Part shown: positions 54,001 through 59,533 of the stretch, piece after piece
How positions within the stretch are numbered: position 1 is the stretch's first letter
How the letters are laid out: the number at the start of each line of letters is the position of its first letter
Assembly: GCA_002390745.1 (NCBI GenBank)
Contig: DGQK01000077.1
Location: 1 to 59,533, forward strand
Origin: Bacteroidetes bacterium UBA4416
GTDB lineage: Bacteria > Bacteroidota > Bacteroidia > B-17B0 > Aurantibacillaceae
DNA length: 59,533 nt
Direction: 5' to 3'
Notes under the pieces: model-generated
What the model was told of the DNA's origin: nothing
Database searches by the model: none
What the model saw: only the letters and a program-made list of their open reading frames with translations
Translations under genes and position numbers: made by a program

Positions 54001-57000
54001 CACCTGTAGCACGCCTGTTCCGCCGTCCTGCCCGGTATCGATTACCGGTTCCGGGGCTACCTGCGGCACCGCAGCCAGCTTCATAACCTGGTTCAACTCT
54101 ATTGGCACTGTGCTGCCTTTGCCGTGTATATCATCCACTACCAACAACAAAGAGGCGTTTTACCGCTGTGTGATCAACAATGCCAACTCCGGCTACCCCG
54201 GCGCCTGCAATGTTCAATCTACACCAAACCATATGGATGTATCGGTTGCCGACGACCTTCGAAGCGAGTGCCGCCGTCATTGCGAAGGGCTCTATTCCGA
54301 ATTTGTGACCAGCGAGATTGCGCTCATTCATAACGGAGGAACCCACGTTGCTGGCGACAAGTGGGAGCTGGTAGCGGTGCCGGGAGGCTATGAGCCCGGT
54401 AACACCCTGCACGTGCCAAATGCCTCGGATGTGCCTTTGTCGAAAGTGTATTGTAATGCCGATGCCCTGGAACGTTTTTGCAAATCGCAATGCGTGCTTA
54501 CGGTGCAGAGCCCGAGCGGAGCGCTTGGATCGGCGGCTGAGATCGCAGCGATCCAAAACCTGCTTACGGGCAAGTTCGTCCGTTCCCCGGCTGTACCATG
54601 CAGCACGGGTAATACCAATGCCACGCAGGTTTCAGACAGCCTGGTTCGCACCATCGTGCTCATCCTCAACCACAACCTGGCTACCCAGCGCCAGCAGGCG
54701 GGACCTGCCGGTACCTGGTGGGATTTTAAACCTTTCTTAAATAGCATCAATTCTTCTTATGCCAGCTATTTCAATAGCCTGAAAGTGTTTATACATCCCG
54801 ACATCCCTTCTTATTTTGCGATGATTCCGGGAGTTACGGGCGGTAACCGCATCGGCTATTACTTTAACCGTAACAGCAGCACTGCCGGAACGCTTTCCGA
54901 GAAAAAAGTGTATAGCCAGAACACCGTGGCATCGTCCGGCAATTTTGTTTACAGCGCATCGTCGACATCACCTGCTTCGGCTGTTGTTGCTGATCCCGGA
55001 ACCGATTACCTGTTCTCTTCCAGCCCTTCCAATACCTTTGTTCCCGTTAGCGCGGCGGCCATCGGGAATGTGGTGAGTGTGCCGAACGCCCTTTCCGGCG
55101 GTCAGATCCTATCAGGCACCAGCCTCCGCGGCTATACCAACGGTACGACGGTGAATGCTTACTGGGCTTATGACCTATGCTCGTCTGACATCACGGGAAG
55201 CAACGCGCCTTATTGCGATGCCAGCGTCTGCTTTACCGTTGTACCGACTCCTACCGTTGCGCCTCCGGGTGCCTACGTGTTCGACGGCGGTCCCATAAGC
55301 TGTGAAGCGAAAACGCTGGGCGACATTGCCAATGCCATTAATACCCAGCTTTCTAATATTCTTGGGAATTACGCCAATAAAGTACGCGATATCTATAAAA
55401 CCAATTGCATCAGGAACCTTACCGACCGCTACACGGCAAGCTACCAGCTGAAATACCATCACTATACCCTGTATTACTACGACCGGGCCGGAAACCTGGT
55501 GAAAACCGTGCCGCCTGCCGGCGTTACGACAACAACGACCGACCGGCTGACACATCCGGCACATGCCATGATCACAGAGTACGCCTATAACTCCCTGGGG
55601 CAGCTGATAAGGCAGAAAACGCCTGATGGGGGCGAAACCAATTTCTGGTACGATGCCAAGGGGCGCCTGCGCTTTTCGCAAAATGCCAAGCAGCAGGCAT
55701 CTAATGCCGCGAAATATTCCTATACCAAATACGACGCTCTTGGCCGAATCACCGACGTGGGGGAGATCATCGATGCCGCAGCAATCAATAATGTGAACCA
55801 GCTGAATTACCCGGCGTCGGGGGGCACCGACATTACCCGGACATTTTACAGCACCGTCGTACCGGGCATCACATATCCCGGCAATAAGCCGCAGCGGAAT
55901 CTCCAGAACCGTGTAAGCTATTCGTTCACCGATCGCGATGGGAATACCGGAACCATTAACGACCTGGTGGCAACCTATTACAGCTACGACCCGCACGGCA
56001 ATGTGGAATGGATCATCCAGGACATTCCGGAGCTCGGAAAAAACTACATTGCATACGAATACGACCTGGCCAGCGGTAGTGTGTTGAAGGTGAGCTATAA
56101 TGAAAATTCAGGCGACCGTTTTTACCACCGCTACACCTACGATGCCGACAAGCGTTTGAAAACCGTGGAAACCAGTGCGGATAATCTGATCTGGGAAAAG
56201 GATGCCAGGTATGACTATTACCTGCACGGCCCGCTGAAACGTGCGCTGATCGGGCATGATGGTATTCAGGGGATGGATTACGTGTATACCATCAATGGTT
56301 GGCTGAAAAGCCTCAATGGCTATACGCAGTCGGGGGATCCGGGAGGCGACGGCTCGCTGGTAGATCAGAATATGTATGTACCGCGCGATGCTTACACCTT
56401 TGTGCTGGGCTATCACAAAAACGATTATTATAGCCGCAGCTCCCTGCTCAACAGCAGTAGCCCGATGAATAACTATACCAGCACCGGCCTTTACAACGGC
56501 AATATCAGTTCCTGGCAGCAGGTGTACGACCGGAAGGCCATGGATGCGGGCATGCTGTCGGGCTTTGCATACAATACCCAACGCACTGCCAGGACGTTCC
56601 AGTACGACCAGCTCAACCGCCTGAAACAGGCGAACTTCCTGACGCAGAATGCCACCACCGGGGCCTGGAGCGGTATCAGCGATTACCAGGAGGCATTCGG
56701 CTACGATGCCAACGGCAACTTGATGAATCTGCAGCGCCTGGGTAAAGCCGGAAGCCTCAATATGGATAACCTCACTTACAATTACTACAAGCAGTCGGGA
56801 GGTACTTACGCCGTGAGTGCACAGGCGCCGGCCACCGTTACCGACGCCACCAACCGCCTGGCCTATGTAACCGAAGGCTATAACTCGGCAGCGGAGCTCG
56901 CGGCCTATGCCGACGATATCGACGGGCAAAGCGGAGTCAACTATACCTACGATGAGATCGGTAACCTGACGGCCGACCCTTCGGAGGGGATCACTTCCAT

Positions 57001-59533
57001 CAAATGGAATGTGTACGGAAAGATCGCCGAGATCAACAAAACAAAATCCGGCATTACCTCACGCCTCACTTTCCTGTACGATGCCGGTGGCAACCGGGTG
57101 TATAAAAAATACGAAGAGCCGGGAGCGCCGGTGGTGAACGACCGTACGACATATTATGTGAAAGATGCCACGGGCAATTCCATGGCGGTGTATGAGCGCA
57201 GCAATACCGGAACGGCAACCACTTACACAGCTACTTACAAACTGAAAGAACATCCGATCTACGGAAGCGAGCGCATTGGCACCCAGAACAATGGTGTGCT
57301 GCGTACAGCTACCGTCACTTCGGGCGGAGGCACCGGTTCGCAACCGCAGCCACAACCCGCGCAGGTATCAGCTTATCCCTACCTGATGATCCCCTTTGCC
57401 AACAGCACCAATACGCAGGTGTATTCGAGGGATATTTATACAGTTCCAACCAGCAGCATTGTGTTGGGGCCCAATGAATATGTGCAGACAGTGTCGGGTA
57501 GTACCACGGTAGACCAAGCCAGCTCACAGGCCATGGCTTTCGACGAGCAGGGGAATGTGGCGCTGAGCGCCTTTACTTACAAGCTCTATAACAGCGGGGT
57601 ATTTGCCGGAAACCGCACGGCACTTTATGCGAACGATAGTTACCAGATTCTAGGCGTATCCGATGTCCTGAATAATTCGGCGGATGCACAGGCTGTTTTC
57701 CTCAAAAAACCCGGCAGTACCGACGAGTATTATTATTTTACGATCGGCGCCGACGGAAAGCCTTATTACCATACCATCGATCTTACAGCGGGCGTCATGC
57801 TGGATGTGAACAATGTGCTGGATGGCAATAGCGATTACGGGCAAACGATGGCTCTGCTTGAAGATCAAGTGGGTAATGGCCCGACTACCTTGTACCTACG
57901 CCGTTTCAATGGCACCAATACATACCTCAAGCCATTTACGATTACGGCATCGGGCATCATCGCCCAGGCGGATGTGCTGATCGGCGCGGCGACTTCCGGA
58001 AGCTCAGCCGGCGAGATCCGCATTGCGCCGAGCGGTACGCTGATGGCTATTGCCAATACCAATGGCAGCACAGGCGAAGTGAGGCTGTATACGCTTTCGG
58101 CCGATCACCAGGCCCTGACGGCGGTAGGCACGCGAACCTTGCCGGGTAAGGCGGTATCGGTGGAGTTCTCCGACAGCGATGTGTCGGTTTTTGTATCAGC
58201 CAATAACACGAGCACGGCGAAGCTTTACCGCCTGCCGGTGAGCACTTTCCTCACAGCTACGGCCACGCAGATGCATAGTCAGAGCAGCCCGATCAGCACC
58301 GGGGCGGTGCGCCGGGGCAGCAACGGTAAGATCTATTACATCAGCAACACCACTGCCCGGCCCGGAGAGGCAACCCTGAACCTGTTTACAGACCCGAACG
58401 CTACCACCACGGCAGCTACCACGTTGCTGAGCGGCGTGGTGTACGGCAGCCTGCCGGTACTACCGGTGAAGATATACTGGCCTTTATTGTCGGGATCCCA
58501 GTTAGCGGCTAAGCGCGTGCTTGACAATAAGAGCTATGAGCTTAAAGATCACCTGGGGAATGTGCATGGCACCGTGAAGGATTATAAGGTGCGTTTCAGC
58601 GGGGGCACGAGCGATATCGCTTTTGAGCAGAACTTCAACGATGGAAGCGCAGGAGGATTTGCGCTGGCGCCGGGCGCCCCGGCCGGAAGTACGGTGAGCA
58701 ATGCGGGGAATAAGCTGGCGATATATGGTACCGGTACAGGTGCCACAGTAGTACGCACCATTACCCTGCCGGGTACGGCAGGAGGAAATTTTTTACTGAG
58801 CTTCGATTACCTGCCGGGAACCTGTAGTTTTGCGCAATACGATGTATCGGGTATAAACACTGCCGGCAATCCTTACGGTGGTTTACAGCTCGAAGGCCGG
58901 AACGATTTCCTGATCACGGTACCATCGGGCACCGGTAGTTTCGACCTGAAATTCACCTACCAGGATCCTGTGGCCAATCATACCTTTTACATCGACAACA
59001 TCCTGGTGAAACAGCTGGATGTAGCCAATGCCTCGCTGATTGCTACGCCCTTGTCGGGTTCCCCGTCGAACTGGATCGGCAACAACCTGACGGTGACCTA
59101 CCCCGGAGGTGGGATGAAGCTGTCACAAAGTACCTCGGGGGCAGGTTGGTATGCTGCGACAAAAAGCGTAAATTTGATGCAGGACCAGTTATATAAGATC
59201 ACAGTGAACGTGAGCAACCTGAGTAATATGAATCCATCACAGCCTGCAGGCTCCAACAAGCTGTTCTTTGGCTATGAGAATGATGAAGGTACTCCCTGGT
59301 TGGACTATTCGGAGGGGATTACGGGCACCACCACCGGCAATTACACGTACTACGTGATCCCGAAAACGAACCGTGGCAATATCTTTTTAGGTGTGAGCAA
59401 TGGCGGCGGCGGTTATTTTGAGTGCGAGATTGGCAGTGTCACGGTGGAGCATATTGTGGCGGCTTTCCAGCCAATGTATAGCTCGGTACTAACGACTGTG
59501 ACCGATTATTATGCCTTTGGTTCAACCATGCCC
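51065..59533 (+). CDS. Giant RHS-repeat protein (partial, runs off window)
   Basis: At least 2823 residues, open to the window's last base. The signal peptide is QLFLLAVLLTGIFGNASA. Residues about 60-640 are beta-rich, with a fibronectin-like early part. Residues about 660-1150 are Cys-rich (CLAACSTC near 660, RCEAPC near 818, QCCAC near 965, CRRHC near 1067, CKSQC near 1137). From about 1465 to 2030 are RHS repeats (YYYDRAGNLVKT, FGYDANGNLMNL, YTYDEIGNLTAD, FLYDAGGNRVYK). Residues 2100-2460 look like a propeller. YELKDHLGNVHG lies near 2490, followed by two jelly-roll-like domains. The last visible residues, DYYAFGSTMP, begin the RHS core motif, so the core and any C-terminal toxin lie beyond the window. 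Confidence 0.88.
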   Translation, partial: MKFMKQHMFGTKAAQLFLLAVLLTGIFGNASAQTYTKIPSVSYRHSELRLGTAKTLIVQPNVLSYCGIGTSSIPSRLKKATINVAFNWNNDYNSMATAQYTINYSIACYSSYTGTGGLITTYNTSVAINNNQPQALASIDFSALYSSIVRIVVTPVIITVNGNTTQNALITSDVGYSEEFENDVYTGTSGVSPYIALNPIRITGNNLLTFSWVLLCDRNGPAPNYEFQLLRLYNSGFGTRTNEQQITADVDWRQALSIETGNSKSELTLTMAEGTGYYVWRVRPIGNAFEGGIANDRNWGNWTGTGAYSQGARVATSSGASPYLFYFSYNAVDPYNPSLAFVPANYPGSTFTSLNDDQRNWIFQRHFVEGDKVSNGQVTIGESVSYANRLQMANQQQSRMMSNAKKVISQSIYDYNGRAALSVLPTPVNKHTLAYEPGFILNSSNQPYSAYDFDYSSLAGTGNYNDPAPMDSVVSGGGLGSPSMYYSSNNDNEDNIPTAAGYPFSRTVFSRDGKNTAIESSMPGKEHRLNPSATAVKHTTRVYESGVADMEVIRIMGDEAPDENTLYKTITIDPNNSASVAYISKEGKTVATCLSGSGASNLLPLASASSSPFTVTSVITTANSSVGDYAFHAFKTLALTEPTAVTLTYTLTPNSYSDPTCLAACSTCDYKITFRVTDNSGETAPVVTSTVIPPASSGCSASAINTTTVVNLQPGSYTIERIIEANTSPSSSSVTYLNSFIQAAQSSLSSNLLSASGTVVDDAGNAVAGAPSVVLQTVLTLIDAGNLDNLYIYLGAGPADTHINVKIGCNVIRIPIWRCEAPCNGGNLNFEAYFYNLYTPSGITNNQTKLDQMFGTNIYNTGEFDQVIQNMYQYGGYSCEQLWNCWKGTVAYFMAQNNSSNIQPAISVPVSGGGSFSPSINYLDQFLTCTGYKIDGIKTTPGSGVGPESSGGYKSHPYKWMNYSSQCCACEVAFVNTYNTCSTPVPPSCPVSITGSGATCGTAASFITWFNSIGTVLPLPCISSTTNNKEAFYRCVINNANSGYPGACNVQSTPNHMDVSVADDLRSECRRHCEGLYSEFVTSEIALIHNGGTHVAGDKWELVAVPGGYEPGNTLHVPNASDVPLSKVYCNADALERFCKSQCVLTVQSPSGALGSAAEIAAIQNLLTGKFVRSPAVPCSTGNTNATQVSDSLVRTIVLILNHNLATQRQQAGPAGTWWDFKPFLNSINSSYASYFNSLKVFIHPDIPSYFAMIPGVTGGNRIGYYFNRNSSTAGTLSEKKVYSQNTVASSGNFVYSASSTSPASAVVADPGTDYLFSSSPSNTFVPVSAAAIGNVVSVPNALSGGQILSGTSLRGYTNGTTVNAYWAYDLCSSDITGSNAPYCDASVCFTVVPTPTVAPPGAYVFDGGPISCEAKTLGDIANAINTQLSNILGNYANKVRDIYKTNCIRNLTDRYTASYQLKYHHYTLYYYDRAGNLVKTVPPAGVTTTTTDRLTHPAHAMITEYAYNSLGQLIRQKTPDGGETNFWYDAKGRLRFSQNAKQQASNAAKYSYTKYDALGRITDVGEIIDAAAINNVNQLNYPASGGTDITRTFYSTVVPGITYPGNKPQRNLQNRVSYSFTDRDGNTGTINDLVATYYSYDPHGNVEWIIQDIPELGKNYIAYEYDLASGSVLKVSYNENSGDRFYHRYTYDADKRLKTVETSADNLIWEKDARYDYYLHGPLKRALIGHDGIQGMDYVYTINGWLKSLNGYTQSGDPGGDGSLVDQNMYVPRDAYTFVLGYHKNDYYSRSSLLNSSSPMNNYTSTGLYNGNISSWQQVYDRKAMDAGMLSGFAYNTQRTARTFQYDQLNRLKQANFLTQNATTGAWSGISDYQEAFGYDANGNLMNLQRLGKAGSLNMDNLTYNYYKQSGGTYAVSAQAPATVTDATNRLAYVTEGYNSAAELAAYADDIDGQSGVNYTYDEIGNLTADPSEGITSIKWNVYGKIAEINKTKSGITSRLTFLYDAGGNRVYKKYEEPGAPVVNDRTTYYVKDATGNSMAVYERSNTGTATTYTATYKLKEHPIYGSERIGTQNNGVLRTATVTSGGGTGSQPQPQPAQVSAYPYLMIPFANSTNTQVYSRDIYTVPTSSIVLGPNEYVQTVSGSTTVDQASSQAMAFDEQGNVALSAFTYKLYNSGVFAGNRTALYANDSYQILGVSDVLNNSADAQAVFLKKPGSTDEYYYFTIGADGKPYYHTIDLTAGVMLDVNNVLDGNSDYGQTMALLEDQVGNGPTTLYLRRFNGTNTYLKPFTITASGIIAQADVLIGAATSGSSAGEIRIAPSGTLMAIANTNGSTGEVRLYTLSADHQALTAVGTRTLPGKAVSVEFSDSDVSVFVSANNTSTAKLYRLPVSTFLTATATQMHSQSSPISTGAVRRGSNGKIYYISNTTARPGEATLNLFTDPNATTTAATTLLSGVVYGSLPVLPVKIYWPLLSGSQLAAKRVLDNKSYELKDHLGNVHGTVKDYKVRFSGGTSDIAFEQNFNDGSAGGFALAPGAPAGSTVSNAGNKLAIYGTGTGATVVRTITLPGTAGGNFLLSFDYLPGTCSFAQYDVSGINTAGNPYGGLQLEGRNDFLITVPSGTGSFDLKFTYQDPVANHTFYIDNILVKQLDVANASLIATPLSGSPSNWIGNNLTVTYPGGGMKLSQSTSGAGWYAATKSVNLMQDQLYKITVNVSNLSNMNPSQPAGSNKLFFGYENDEGTPWLDYSEGITGTTTGNYTYYVIPKTNRGNIFLGVSNGGGGYFECEIGSVTVEHIVAAFQPMYSSVLTTVTDYYAFGSTMP

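Noticed and set aside
55175..56929. Two 273-codon open frames on the minus strand inside the RHS gene (55175-55996 and 56108-56929)
   Set aside because: They lie opposite a clear RHS-repeat coding frame, have no recognisable motif, and are explained by the codon composition of the plus-strand gene.

Overview
The window comes from a member of the Bacteroidota, most likely a Chitinophagales- or Sphingobacteriales-type genome. Four secreted proteins end in type IX secretion (T9SS) type A sorting domains. Several promoters match the Bacteroidota pattern TTTG / TAnnTTTG. Shine-Dalgarno sequences are mostly absent, and many small lipoproteins begin with a lipobox followed by Lys-Lys. No rRNA, tRNA or CRISPR array was seen.

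Region 1 (1-16.1 kb) is mainly cell-envelope and polysaccharide work. It starts with an ArnT-like lipid-linked sugar transferase, a DUF1801 protein, a zinc-ribbon protein, an HTTM membrane protein/methyltransferase pair and a lipoprotein. A minus-strand series follows: Gfo/Idh oxidoreductase, lipoprotein, polyprenyl-phosphate glycosylphosphotransferase, rfbB, MBOAT O-acyltransferase, AlgX/AlgJ-like SGNH protein, choice-of-anchor B protein and 3-hydroxyacyl-CoA dehydrogenase. This looks like synthesis and O-acetylation of an exopolysaccharide.

Region 2 (16.2-26.2 kb) holds pcm, an outer-membrane protein, a cluster of paired palindromic repeats, a bacterial deoxyhypusine-synthase-like enzyme, a 165-bp MITE-like element, an MJ1255-type glycosyltransferase and the translation operon thrS-infC-rpmI-rplT. 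infC there appears to start at a non-canonical AUU or AUC codon.

Region 3 (26.4-41 kb) holds a T9SS cargo protein, a YceI/MarR pair with a palindrome inside the promoter, miaE, three tandem paralogous Cys-patterned lipoproteins, a MauE/DoxX-thioredoxin fusion, a YjjG/GSCFA/membrane-protein operon, ndk, an NrnA-like phosphoesterase, a secreted esterase and maeB.

Region 4 (41-59.5 kb) begins with an NHL-repeat T9SS protein. A large plus-strand operon follows and runs off the window: a membrane-anchored OmpH/Skp-like chaperone, a lipoprotein, a 2069-residue SpvB/TcB-like protein, a small LolA-like exported protein, and an RHS protein of at least 2823 residues cut off at the start of its core motif. 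The order suggests a two-giant-protein RHS shell with its own chaperone and carrier. This operon is the most interesting system in the window.
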